From Blautia sp. BIOML-A1 (GTDB lineage Bacteria; Bacillota; Clostridia; Lachnospirales; Lachnospiraceae), in contig NZ_WWVR01000034.1 in the NCBI RefSeq assembly GCF_009883055.1, positions 30,647 through 94,646 of the forward strand: a stretch of DNA of 64,000 bases. The letters are read 5' to 3'. Each line of letters begins with the position of its first letter. Positions within the stretch are counted from its first letter, which is position 1. Shown here piece by piece: positions 16,622 to 24,322 of this stretch. The translations under genes were made by a program, and so were the position numbers. The notes below the pieces were generated by a model that was not told the DNA's origin, made no database searches, and worked only from the letters and a program-made list of their open reading frames with translations.

Positions 16622-18490
16622 TTACAGTTTCTTTACAAACAGGGTTCTGATCGCATTGAGTACTGCAAGCACCATGACTCCGACATCTGCAAAGATCGCT
16701 ACCCACATGTTTGCAATACCAACTGCACCCAGGATCAGGCAGATCACTTTGATACCGATCGCAAAATAAATATTCTCATATACGATACGCATGCATTTCC
16801 TTGCGATCCGGATTGCCTTTACAATCTTCATCGGATCATCGTCCATCAGAACTACATCTGCTGCCTCAATCGCTGCATCAGAACCAAGAGCCCCCATTGC
16901 AATTCCGATATCGGCTCTGGAAAGTACCGGTGCGTCGTTGATACCATCACCGACAAAAGCAAGCTTCTCTTTTTCTGATTTTTTCGCGAGAAGTTCTTCG
17001 ACCTTTGTCACCTTGTCAGCCGGAAGGAGTTCACTGTACACGCGATCAACGCCAAGTTCTGACGCAACCTGCTGTGCAACTCTGTCAATGTCTCCTGTCA
17101 GCATGACAGTTTCTTTAATACCGTTTTTCTTAAGTTTTGCAATCGCCTCTCTGGAAGTCGGTTTTGGAACATCCGAAATCAGGATATGCCCTTCATAAAC
17201 ACCATCAATTGCCACATGGATAACGGTACCTGCAGAATGGCATTCTATCGGCTTCACATAGATGCGTTCCATCAGTCTTGCGTTTCCGACTGCAACAGAA
17301 ACACCATCCACCTTCGCCATAACACCATTTCCGCTGATTTCTTCTACATCAGACACTCGATTCTGATCGATTTCCTTACCATAGGCATTCTTTAAACTAC
17401 GGCTGATCGGATGTGTGGAAAAACTCTCCGCAAGTGCTGCGTATTCAAGGATTTTTTGTTCTTCCATCTTGTTATGGTGAACACCGACTACCTCGAACAC
17501 ACCTTTTGTCAGTGTACCGGTCTTATCGAATACAACATATTTTGTCTGGGCCAGTGTCTCCAGATAGTTGGAGCCTTTTACCAGAACGCCTGCATTGCTG
17601 GCTCCTCCAATCCCGGCAAAAAAACTGAGTGGAATACTGATCACCAGAGCACACGGACAGCTGATTACAAGAAAGGTCAGTGCTCTGTATATCCACTGTC
17701 CCCACTGCGGTGCTGCATGAAGAATTCCCATACTTACAAGTGGCGGAAGAACAGCCAGGGCAAGTGCTCCATAGCAGACTGCCGGAGTATAATAGCGGGC
17801 GAATCTGGAAATAAAGTTTTCAGATCTGGATTTGCGGGAACTGGAATTCTCCACAAGTTCCAGGATCTTGGAAACTGTAGATTCACCAAATTCTCTGGTC
17901 GTGCGGATCTTGAGTACACCTGTCATATTGATGCATCCGCTGATGATCTCATCTCCGGGCTTTGCGTTTCTCGGAAGACTCTCTCCCGTAAGTGCGCTGG
18001 TATTCAGTGTGGTAGTTCCTTCCAGGATCACGCCATCGATCGGAACCTTTTCTCCAGGCTGTACAACGATGACTGAACCGATTTCAACCTCATCAGGATC
18101 TACTTTTTCTAATTTACCGTCCTTTTCTATGTTGGCATAGTCCGGCCGGATATCCATAAGTTCGCTGATATTGCGACGGCTCTTTCCGACAGCATAACTC
18201 TGGAAAAGCTCACCGATCTGGTAGAACAGCATAACCGCTGTCCCCTCTTTGTAATCCCGAAGGAGAATTGCGCCTATGGTCGCTACTGCCATCAGGAAAT
18301 TCTCATCAAATACCTGTTTGTTACGGATTCCCTTGAATGCCTTCTTCAGAATATCATAGCCGATCACAAGATATGGAATCATGTAAAGTGCAAATTCCAG
18401 ATATCCGTCGATCGGAAGCAGTGATAAAACTACAATCAGTGCAAACGCTATGATGATACGGGTCAGCATTTTTTTCTGCTTTTTGTTCAT
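16622..18490 (-). CDS. Heavy-metal-translocating P1B-type ATPase (CadA/ZntA class)
   Basis: The 622-residue membrane pump exports Zn/Cd/Pb-type cations using ATP. The actuator loop TGES is at 168-171, the metal-site CPC at 278-280, phosphorylation DKTGT at 322-326, the HP pair of the nucleotide site at 360-361, and GDGINDAP at 514-521. It lacks the usual N-terminal metal-binding HMA domain; that domain is encoded separately by the gene 81 bp upstream. It is followed by the ArsR repressor gene. CPC without the copper-type features favours divalent cations; the substrate is inferred. Confidence 0.95.
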   Translation of the reverse strand: MNKKQKKMLTRIIIAFALIVVLSLLPIDGYLEFALYMIPYLVIGYDILKKAFKGIRNKQVFDENFLMAVATIGAILLRDYKEGTAVMLFYQIGELFQSYAVGKSRRNISELMDIRPDYANIEKDGKLEKVDPDEVEIGSVIVVQPGEKVPIDGVILEGTTTLNTSALTGESLPRNAKPGDEIISGCINMTGVLKIRTTREFGESTVSKILELVENSSSRKSRSENFISRFARYYTPAVCYGALALAVLPPLVSMGILHAAPQWGQWIYRALTFLVISCPCALVISIPLSFFAGIGGASNAGVLVKGSNYLETLAQTKYVVFDKTGTLTKGVFEVVGVHHNKMEEQKILEYAALAESFSTHPISRSLKNAYGKEIDQNRVSDVEEISGNGVMAKVDGVSVAVGNARLMERIYVKPIECHSAGTVIHVAIDGVYEGHILISDVPKPTSREAIAKLKKNGIKETVMLTGDIDRVAQQVASELGVDRVYSELLPADKVTKVEELLAKKSEKEKLAFVGDGINDAPVLSRADIGIAMGALGSDAAIEAADVVLMDDDPMKIVKAIRIARKCMRIVYENIYFAIGIKVICLILGAVGIANMWVAIFADVGVMVLAVLNAIRTLFVKKL

Positions 18491-18536
18491 ATTCTCTTCT
18501 CCTTTGCCCGTCAGAAAATGTACGGAAAATGTCGGA

Positions 18537-18558
18537 ATGCTCTGCCGCAGCAGAGCAT
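18537..18558. repeat. Intergenic hairpin between HMA and ATPase genes
   Basis: ATGCTCTGC/GCAGAGCAT forms a compact stem-loop in the 81-bp gap. It has no T-run, so it is more likely an mRNA processing or stability element than a terminator. Confidence 0.5.
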
Positions 18559-18571
18559 CCTTAATACTTTC

Positions 18572-18790
18572 TTATAAGTAAATCTCGCAGTCGTCCTCTA
18601 CCTTCTTACAGTTCTTAAGGACTTCTTTCATTACGCTCTTAGGATCCTGTCCTTCTTCAAATTCTACATTCATCTTGAGCATCATGAAGTTTACAGTCGC
18701 ATCCTTGACACCAGCCGTATTCTTGGCAGCCTCTTCCATTTTGTTTGCACAGTTTGCACAGTCAACTTCGATTTTGTAGGATTTCTTCAT
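18572..18790 (-). CDS. HMA-domain metal-binding protein
   Basis: The 72-residue cytoplasmic protein has the ferredoxin-like HMA fold pattern, with the metal site DCANCANK (cysteines 11 and 14). The acidic C-terminus has an additional cysteine (VEDDCEIYL) and LKNCKKVED. It is first in the operon with the pump, so it most likely delivers metal to the ATPase or stands in for its missing N-terminal domain. GGAGA precedes the ATG. The tail is longer and more acidic than classic CopZ, which may indicate preference for a divalent ion. Confidence 0.93.
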   Translation of the reverse strand: MKKSYKIEVDCANCANKMEEAAKNTAGVKDATVNFMMLKMNVEFEEGQDPKSVMKEVLKNCKKVEDDCEIYL

Positions 18791-18830
18791 GGTAGTATCT
18801 CCTTCTCTTAGATATTTTATTCACGTTTTC

Positions 18831-18850
18831 ATATGAACAATTATTCATAT
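18831..18850. promoter_or_regulatory. ArsR-family operator
   Basis: ATATGAA-CAATTA-TTCATAT is an almost perfect palindrome matching the known ArsR/CzrA/CadC-type operator pattern. It lies between the -10 box and the start codon of the HMA gene. Confidence 0.8.
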
Positions 18851-18860
18851 GTTTGTTTGT

Positions 18861-18888
18861 ATTATAGCATATGCCGTACAAATGTCAA
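18861..18888 (-). promoter_or_regulatory. Promoter of the metal-efflux operon
   Basis: TTGACA (18888-18883) and TATAAT (18866-18861) are both consensus, on the minus strand with a 16-base spacer. The ArsR operator follows directly, so a bound repressor would block initiation or clearance. Confidence 0.85.
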
Positions 18889-18931
18889 GGTGGTTTTCCT
18901 GATTTCATCTGAATTTTGTAAAGAAAAAATC

Positions 18932-19039
18932 GTAACTGTTCACAGGTAATATCCCGAGACATACGGGGCAAAATGCCATCACCGAAGGTGATTTGGAATG
19001 CATTTTGACCAAGTTACTGTGAACGGAGTGAACAGTAAC
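18932..19039. repeat. MITE-like element, 108-bp internal-deletion copy
   Basis: Reverse orientation relative to the copy at 688. It begins GTAACTGTTCAC and ends GTGAACAGTAAC (perfectly inverted arms apart from one base). It lacks the 34-bp stretch with the TTTTGCCAT hairpin, consistent with deletion between two ATCCCG direct repeats. The 8-bp duplication aaaaaatc flanks it at 18924-18931 and 19040-19047. Confidence 0.9.
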
Positions 19040-19040
19040 A

Positions 19041-19074
19041 AAAAATCCTCCCGGTATGATGACCGAAAGGATTT
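19041..19074 (-). terminator. Terminator of rlmD, target of an element insertion
   Basis: AAATCCT/AGGATTT stem with TTTT on the minus strand, just after the stop of rlmD. The target duplication of the adjacent MITE-like element overlaps its distal arm and T-run (19040-19047). Confidence 0.75.
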
Positions 19075-19079
19075 CCTCT

Positions 19080-20480
19080 TTATTTTTTCACAAAAACTGC
19101 CACTGCCTCTGTCCACACGGTTTCGCAGAACTGATCTACGCAGCAGGCTTTCTCGAGGCGATATCCTGCCTGAAGAAATGCCTCCAGATCGCGGGCAAGG
19201 CTGGTTGCCTTACAGGAAACATATACAATCCGATCTACTCCATAAGAAAGGATTTTTGGCAGTGCCTTCGGATGGATTCCGTCACGCGGAGGATCCAGAA
19301 CGATCACATCCGGTTTCTCGTTCAGATCATCGAGCACCTTAAGAACATCACCTGCAATAAATTTACAGTTTTCAAGCCCGTTCAGCTTTGCATTCTCTCT
19401 CGCTGCTTCTACAGCATCCTCCACAATCTCCACACCGATCACTTCCTTCGCTACCGGTGCAAGGAGCTGTGCGATCGTTCCGGTTCCGCTGTACAGATCA
19501 AACACTTCCATTCCGCTGGTATTCTGAATGTAATCTCTGACAACATTGTAGAGAACTTCGGCCGCCAGAGAGTTTGGCTGGAAGAAAGAAAATGTACTGA
19601 TCCGGAATTTCAGGCCGAGCAGTGTCTCATAAAAATAATCCTGCCCATAGAGGATTCTTGTCTCATCGCTCTTAACCACATCAGAAAGAGAATCATTGAT
19701 GATGTACATGATTCCAACGATTTTTCCCTCCAGTGGAAGTGCCAGAAGCTGCTCTTTCAGCGGTTCCAGATCATATTCCTCCTGACTGGTGGTAACCAGA
19801 TGCACCAGAATCTCTCCTGATGTCACGCCGCGTCTCAGCATCAGATGGCGAAGATAACCGACATGCTGAAGTTTCCGGTAATAGGAGGCTTTTTTCTCCT
19901 GAAAAAACTCTCTCACACAGACCAGAATATCCGTCATATCCCTGTGCACCAGCTTACAGTCATCTGTATTCAGGATATCATAGGTGCTGCCCTTCTTGTG
20001 CAGGCCCAGAGAAAGCGGACCATCCTTATATTCATCACCAAAAGAAAATTCCATTTTGTTGCGGTAACCGAATTCAATCGGGCTTCCGTGGATTCCTTCC
20101 CATTCAAAATTGGCCCTGCCTTCTGCATCCGTCTGTCCACCCTGGATCAGTGCATTCTCCAGAAGCTCCCTGATCTGTGTTTCCTTCATCTTAAGCTGAT
20201 TCTCATACGACATGGTCTGATACATACATCCGCCACAGGCCGGAAAATTACTGCACACCGGCTCCCTTGTCTCCTGCGATGATTTCTCCAGAACTTCAAG
20301 AATACGCCCCTGAGCTCTTCCCGCACGCTTCTTCTGGATCATAAAACGTACTTTCTGTCCGGGAATTCCGTTTTTGATCAGCACCTTCTGATTCTCCACC
20401 AGAACATATCCTTTGTTCGGAAAGTCTACTTTTTCAATTATACCTTCGTAAATTTCACCTTTTTTCATGCTATACCTCAT
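19080..20480 (-). CDS. rlmD: 23S rRNA (uracil-C5)-methyltransferase, RlmD/RumA family
   Basis: The 466-residue enzyme has an N-terminal TRAM RNA-binding domain (about 6-60) and a cysteine cluster (CSNFPACGGC and a later C) for the [4Fe-4S] site. The C-terminal methyltransferase has VFDLYSGTGTIAQLLA as motif I and VIVLDPPRDG. The catalytic cysteine lies in VYVSCKATSLARDL. Family members methylate U1939 or U747; Firmicute enzymes may do both, so the site is not assigned. Length is normal. Monocistronic with a terminator interrupted downstream by a mobile repeat. Confidence 0.93.
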   Translation of the reverse strand: MRYSMKKGEIYEGIIEKVDFPNKGYVLVENQKVLIKNGIPGQKVRFMIQKKRAGRAQGRILEVLEKSSQETREPVCSNFPACGGCMYQTMSYENQLKMKETQIRELLENALIQGGQTDAEGRANFEWEGIHGSPIEFGYRNKMEFSFGDEYKDGPLSLGLHKKGSTYDILNTDDCKLVHRDMTDILVCVREFFQEKKASYYRKLQHVGYLRHLMLRRGVTSGEILVHLVTTSQEEYDLEPLKEQLLALPLEGKIVGIMYIINDSLSDVVKSDETRILYGQDYFYETLLGLKFRISTFSFFQPNSLAAEVLYNVVRDYIQNTSGMEVFDLYSGTGTIAQLLAPVAKEVIGVEIVEDAVEAARENAKLNGLENCKFIAGDVLKVLDDLNEKPDVIVLDPPRDGIHPKALPKILSYGVDRIVYVSCKATSLARDLEAFLQAGYRLEKACCVDQFCETVWTEAVAVFVKK

Positions 20481-20519
20481 ATTTATTTTCTGCTGTATCC
20501 GTTATATGAGCTGACAGTA

Positions 20520-20550
20520 AAACAGCCCCGGTATCTCTGCCGGAGCTGTA
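20520..20550 (-). terminator. Terminator after the small acidic membrane protein gene
   Basis: ACAGCTCCGG/CCGGGGCTGT stem with TTTTACTG on the minus strand, about 20 bases after the stop. Confidence 0.75.
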
Positions 20551-20571
20551 TCATACATGGTTATGATGCAC

Positions 20572-20826
20572 TTACTCTTCTTCGTCATCCTCAAAATAGT
20601 CATCGAAATCATCATCAAAATCTTCTTCGAAGTCCTCCAGATAATCCGGTGTAAAAAGACGATATACTGCAAATGCAATACCTGCTACAGCAGCAACTGC
20701 ACCAACAATTGCAAGTACCCAAAGAACAGTATTCTTTTCTTTCTCGTCTTCTTTCTTCTTAAGGGTTGAAAGTAATTCTTCAATTTTGGCATTCATATTC
20801 AGATTGTTGAGATTATTCAGATTCAT
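20572..20826 (-). CDS. Small single-pass membrane protein with acidic tail
   Basis: The 84-residue protein has an Asn/Leu-rich N-terminus, a charged helix (about residues 12-30), one membrane segment (about 33-55) and a C-terminal tail of about 25 residues that is almost all Asp, Glu, Phe and Tyr. No family recognised. The start at 20826 has AGAGG at usable spacing; the upstream in-frame ATG at 20838 lies right on that site. It is flanked by its own terminator and sits between rlmD and the psd/pssA genes. Function unknown. Confidence 0.75.
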   Translation of the reverse strand: MNLNNLNNLNMNAKIEELLSTLKKKEDEKEKNTVLWVLAIVGAVAAVAGIAFAVYRLFTPDYLEDFEEDFDDDFDDYFEDDEEE

Positions 20827-20908
20827 TCTATGCACCATCCTCTCGCTCGTTTTTATATCCCATAGTATATCACTATTTGCTTTGTTTTACCATATCTTCT
20901 CAAAAATT

Positions 20909-21778
20909 TTAGTTTTTACCTTTTCCGATCCTTGAACCGATCTGCACCTTTGTCTCAATCCCATCTGCTGAGTTTATCAGGATATCCATATCCGGAAAAA
21001 CCTTATCCTTCTGAGTCATATAGATGATCGTAGATCCACCGAACGCAAAGTTTCCTTTTTCCTGGCCACGCCTTACATGGCTCATCACCGGACGGTTCTC
21101 AATCTTTCCAACCATCAGAGCGCCGACCTCCATCATCAGAAGCGTTCCGAAGTGCTCCGATTTCAGAAGTGAGTACTCTCTTGTGTTCTCCTTGTAGATC
21201 GGACAGACATCATTTGCCACAGGATTCACGGTGTGCAGAACTCCCGGTATCCGTCTGCGCACGGATTCTCTTCCATTATCTACATAGATATACCGGTGAT
21301 AATCGTCTACACTGAGTCGGAATACCCAGAGATATCCATCTTTAAAATGCTCTGCAAGCCTCTCATCTCTGAGCAGGCTTCCGACGGTATAACAGGTATT
21401 CTTGATCGTAACTTCCATCTGAGGTTCGATTGGATAAACGCTTAAACGACAGTCGCATGGACTGATAAAGTGTCTCTCATCCATATCCATCTCACGTGCA
21501 CCCTGTCTCAGTTTCCTTGTAAAAAAATCATTATATGAAGAATATTCTTTTTCTTCATAATCCTCCCTATTGATTCCATTCCTTCTGATAAAAGGTTCCA
21601 CAGCAAGTACGGATATCCGGGAGTCCAGTATCCTGCCTCCCAGCTTCGAAACTACCGGTGATACGAGTGGTCTGAGGATACATCTCCCCACTGCACTGCC
21701 ATAGAGCTTCTCAAGGAATTTATCCTGTCCAGTACTCTCCTGCCATTTATGCCCCTCACGATCCGCTGTATATCGCAT
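20909..21778 (-). CDS. psd: Phosphatidylserine decarboxylase proenzyme
   Basis: The 289-residue enzyme converts phosphatidylserine to phosphatidylethanolamine. The autocleavage site that forms the pyruvoyl group is visible as FGGST near residue 250, a GGST variant of the LGST motif. Family segments YNDFFTRKLR, SPCDCRLSVYP, HRYIYVDNG and the metal/substrate histidines are present. It directly follows pssA (4 bp apart), giving the two-step route CDP-diacylglycerol to PS to PE. No separate signal; membrane-associated. Confidence 0.94.
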   Translation of the reverse strand: MRYTADREGHKWQESTGQDKFLEKLYGSAVGRCILRPLVSPVVSKLGGRILDSRISVLAVEPFIRRNGINREDYEEKEYSSYNDFFTRKLRQGAREMDMDERHFISPCDCRLSVYPIEPQMEVTIKNTCYTVGSLLRDERLAEHFKDGYLWVFRLSVDDYHRYIYVDNGRESVRRRIPGVLHTVNPVANDVCPIYKENTREYSLLKSEHFGTLLMMEVGALMVGKIENRPVMSHVRRGQEKGNFAFGGSTIIYMTQKDKVFPDMDILINSADGIETKVQIGSRIGKGKN

Positions 21779-21782
21779 AAAC

Positions 21783-22457
21783 TCATACTCCTTTTAATCT
21801 ACGTATGCGAAGGCCGTATTTTGTCCACCAGCCTTCCTTATAAAACAGAATAAAAAGAACTGCCACTCCCACAACTGATACAAGAACAACCAGTTCCTGA
21901 TTTGTCGGCTTTCTGAAACGGAAATCAAAAATAAAGAGAAAGCCTACCAGAAGCATTGCTATATGAAGACAGCCAAGAAAATATCTGAATCCCGGGAAGA
22001 ACACAGAAACCACAAACAGAAGCGGCATGATCACGGACATGGATGTGATCGGAAGTCCCTGATAATATTTGCGGTTTTCACTTGTCTTACTCTGTCTCTT
22101 GGCTTCCATGACATTAAAATATGCCAGACGGATGACTCCTGCCACCCCATAAAAGGAAAGGATCACAAGACTGTATATTCTGCACATGCCAAGCTTATAT
22201 CCGAGAATAATCGGAAAAATTCCAAAGCAGACAATATCACAAAGGGAATCTATCTGAATCCCAAACGATTTCTCATCATCTGTACGATTCTTTTTGGTTC
22301 TGGCAATTTTGCCGTCAAACATGTCGCATAATCCGGAAAATGCAAGGCAGAATACCGCAAACGGCAGTTTCCCGTCTATTGCACAGAACATCCCCATGAT
22401 CGAAGAGATCAGGCTTATGTATGTTAACACTACTGTATAATCATAAAATCCAATCAT
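21783..22457 (-). CDS. pssA: CDP-diacylglycerol-serine O-phosphatidyltransferase
   Basis: The 224-residue polytopic enzyme makes phosphatidylserine. It has the CDP-alcohol phosphatidyltransferase motif with its spaced Asp residues (CDMFDGKIARTKK.., then GIQIDSLCD) at residues 44-75, and about six hydrophobic segments. The insert of about ten residues between the AR and G positions (KKNRTDDEKSF) is typical of PssA. It is paired with psd downstream and preceded by a flippase-like and a PAP2 gene, a phospholipid gene set. A phosphatidylinositol or other alcohol acceptor is less likely given psd. Confidence 0.92.
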   Translation of the reverse strand: MIGFYDYTVVLTYISLISSIMGMFCAIDGKLPFAVFCLAFSGLCDMFDGKIARTKKNRTDDEKSFGIQIDSLCDIVCFGIFPIILGYKLGMCRIYSLVILSFYGVAGVIRLAYFNVMEAKRQSKTSENRKYYQGLPITSMSVIMPLLFVVSVFFPGFRYFLGCLHIAMLLVGFLFIFDFRFRKPTNQELVVLVSVVGVAVLFILFYKEGWWTKYGLRIRRLKGV

Positions 22458-22504
22458 TTATACTACTCCCTGTTTTCATTTGTTTGCTTAACTGTTCCAT
22501 ACAG

Positions 22505-23524
22505 TTACGTTTTCTGACCGATCGTCAACTGTGCCACCACCGTAAAAAACGCACTGATCAAAAGTTCACCATAGTATCCCAGTCCCCTGCTCAGTACCAT
22601 TCCGGGTAGCAGACAGCTTCCAAAAACCGGTACAAAAATATTCAGGAACAGTGTCTCGCTGATTCCCATTCCTCCCGGAAGGGGCAGCATGTCTACAGAA
22701 ACAGAAATCACGGCCTGCAGAAACAGGATCGTCCAGAATCCTGTCCCACTCAGTGACAGTGCCCGATACACAAACCAGGTAACAGCAAATAAGGCCATTC
22801 TCTGTGCAAATGTGATCAGAATCACATTAAAGATAACTCTCGGATGTCCCTTAAGATACGCTGCAGTCTCTCTGTAGGTATCCATAGAATCTTCCAGTTT
22901 CTTAAGCCTGCTTTCTCTTTTGCGGAGAAGGTGCAGTCTTTCCAGTATTTTGAGTCCCTTTACCAGAAAATTTCTGGCAAGATCCGGATGAAACACAAGC
23001 ACAGTCATAAAAGTAACACAAAAGATATTCAGTCCCAGTCCCAGATAGAAGACCGGAAGGATCCCCTCCAGATACTGATGAAGGAAGCCTCTTCCAAAAA
23101 CTGCAATGCCGACTCCGATCGCCACCAGTACAAACTTATATGTGATCGTAACGATCATCAATATGACCGTTGCCACCGGAATGGAAACCTTTTCTTTCTT
23201 CATGTAATAGATCTGCATTGGCTGCCCACCGCTCGCAGACGGTGTGATGCAACTGAAAAAAAAGCCCACCGATGAAAAAAGGAAACAGGATGTTTTCTTC
23301 AGATGAATACCATAAGAACGCATCATATACCAGATGATGACTGATTCTCCCCAGATAAAAAAGGCTACCAGTGCGATTCCCGGCAAAAGCCAGCGTTTGT
23401 CCGCATTCTCAATAACCTCTATAACATCTCCGAGGTCCTCCCCATGAAAAACGCCATAGATCGTCAGGACGAATACAAGCAGTAGAAATACAGTGTTGAA
23501 GATGATTTTTTTGTTTTTTTTCAT
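22505..23524 (-). CDS. Lysylphosphatidylglycerol-synthase-like membrane protein (UPF0104/YbhN, flippase-like)
   Basis: The 339-residue protein has about eight membrane segments and the family blocks CITPSASGGQPMQIYYMKKE and LPGGMGISETLF. These match the transmembrane flippase half of MprF and the YbhN/AglD group. No synthase or acyl-transfer domain is attached, so it is not a full MprF. Its place between PAP2 and pssA/psd suggests lipid translocation or polyprenyl-phosphate-linked glycan transfer. Role inferred from neighbours only. Confidence 0.88.
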   Translation of the reverse strand: MKKNKKIIFNTVFLLLVFVLTIYGVFHGEDLGDVIEVIENADKRWLLPGIALVAFFIWGESVIIWYMMRSYGIHLKKTSCFLFSSVGFFFSCITPSASGGQPMQIYYMKKEKVSIPVATVILMIVTITYKFVLVAIGVGIAVFGRGFLHQYLEGILPVFYLGLGLNIFCVTFMTVLVFHPDLARNFLVKGLKILERLHLLRKRESRLKKLEDSMDTYRETAAYLKGHPRVIFNVILITFAQRMALFAVTWFVYRALSLSGTGFWTILFLQAVISVSVDMLPLPGGMGISETLFLNIFVPVFGSCLLPGMVLSRGLGYYGELLISAFFTVVAQLTIGQKT

Positions 23525-23531
23525 AAAGACT

Positions 23532-24224
23532 TCACCCTTCTGTAAACTCTAGGATTTTCTGCTCAATCCTGCTGCCAAATTTTTCGTATATTCTGTACAG
23601 TTCTGTCTTTCTGCCGATACAAAAACACAATTCTGCCAGAATAACTCCTCCTGCAACATCTGCAATTACATGCTGTTTTGTCAGAAGCGTTGATACAAAC
23701 ACAAGAACTGCTATCACCATGGACACTCTCTGATACCATACTGGTACTTTCTGGTTTCCCCGGATGCCAAGATAACAGAACCAGCTTACCAGACAATGGA
23801 TTGACGGAAACAGATTATCTGCCGCATCTACCGAATAAAGCCAGAGTGCCGCCTGATTCCACAGACCGGCATCTGTGATCACCGGTCTTGTATTGGTTGT
23901 CGGATACACGAGAAAAAAGACAAGGCAGATACATCTTGACAAAAAATCTCCCGTAAAAAACTGATACACTCTGTGTCGTTCCTGTCTCGCGATCAGAATA
24001 TAATTGACAGCCCAGAAAAGATAGCATCCAAAATAAACTACAAGAAACTGCGGGACAAACGGAAGGCTTCTGTCCAAGCCTGTTTCTATATTGTGGTGGT
24101 ACCATCCTCCCGCGATCATTCTGGAACCGGAGTATACAAGACAATTGAATATAAACGAAAAAACAAGTGGAAAAACTCCGTAAGCAGGGAGCATTCTGGT
24201 GACGATCCTCAAAGTTGTTTTCAT
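23532..24224 (-). CDS. PAP2-family membrane phosphatase
   Basis: The 230-residue polytopic protein carries the PAP2 signature: NLFPSIHCLVSWF (PSxH, motif 2) and LLTKQHVIADVAGG (motif 3 with the nucleophilic His and Asp). It could dephosphorylate phosphatidate, phosphatidylglycerophosphate or undecaprenyl diphosphate. The start at 24224 is chosen because GGGAG lies seven bases upstream and the predicted promoter (24256-24284) would begin transcription after the longer in-frame start at 24284. It leads the operon with the flippase-like, pssA and psd genes. Confidence 0.9.
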   Translation of the reverse strand: MKTTLRIVTRMLPAYGVFPLVFSFIFNCLVYSGSRMIAGGWYHHNIETGLDRSLPFVPQFLVVYFGCYLFWAVNYILIARQERHRVYQFFTGDFLSRCICLVFFLVYPTTNTRPVITDAGLWNQAALWLYSVDAADNLFPSIHCLVSWFCYLGIRGNQKVPVWYQRVSMVIAVLVFVSTLLTKQHVIADVAGGVILAELCFCIGRKTELYRIYEKFGSRIEQKILEFTEG

Positions 24225-24255
24225 TCTGTACTCCCTTCTGTATTTGCATACGCTC

Positions 24256-24284
24256 AGTATAACATTCCCTGTCTGTATAAGCAA
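24256..24284 (-). promoter_or_regulatory. Promoter of the phospholipid operon
   Basis: TTGCTT (24284-24279) and TATACT (24261-24256) on the minus strand, 17-base spacing; start of transcription near 24249. Confidence 0.65.
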
Positions 24285-24322
24285 CCAAAGTCCAAAAACA
24301 TTAAGAATTCTTAAGAAAAAAG

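Noticed and set aside
24100..24125. T-box-like GGTGGTACC word
   Set aside because: It lies inside the PAP2 coding sequence and has no specifier or terminator structure.
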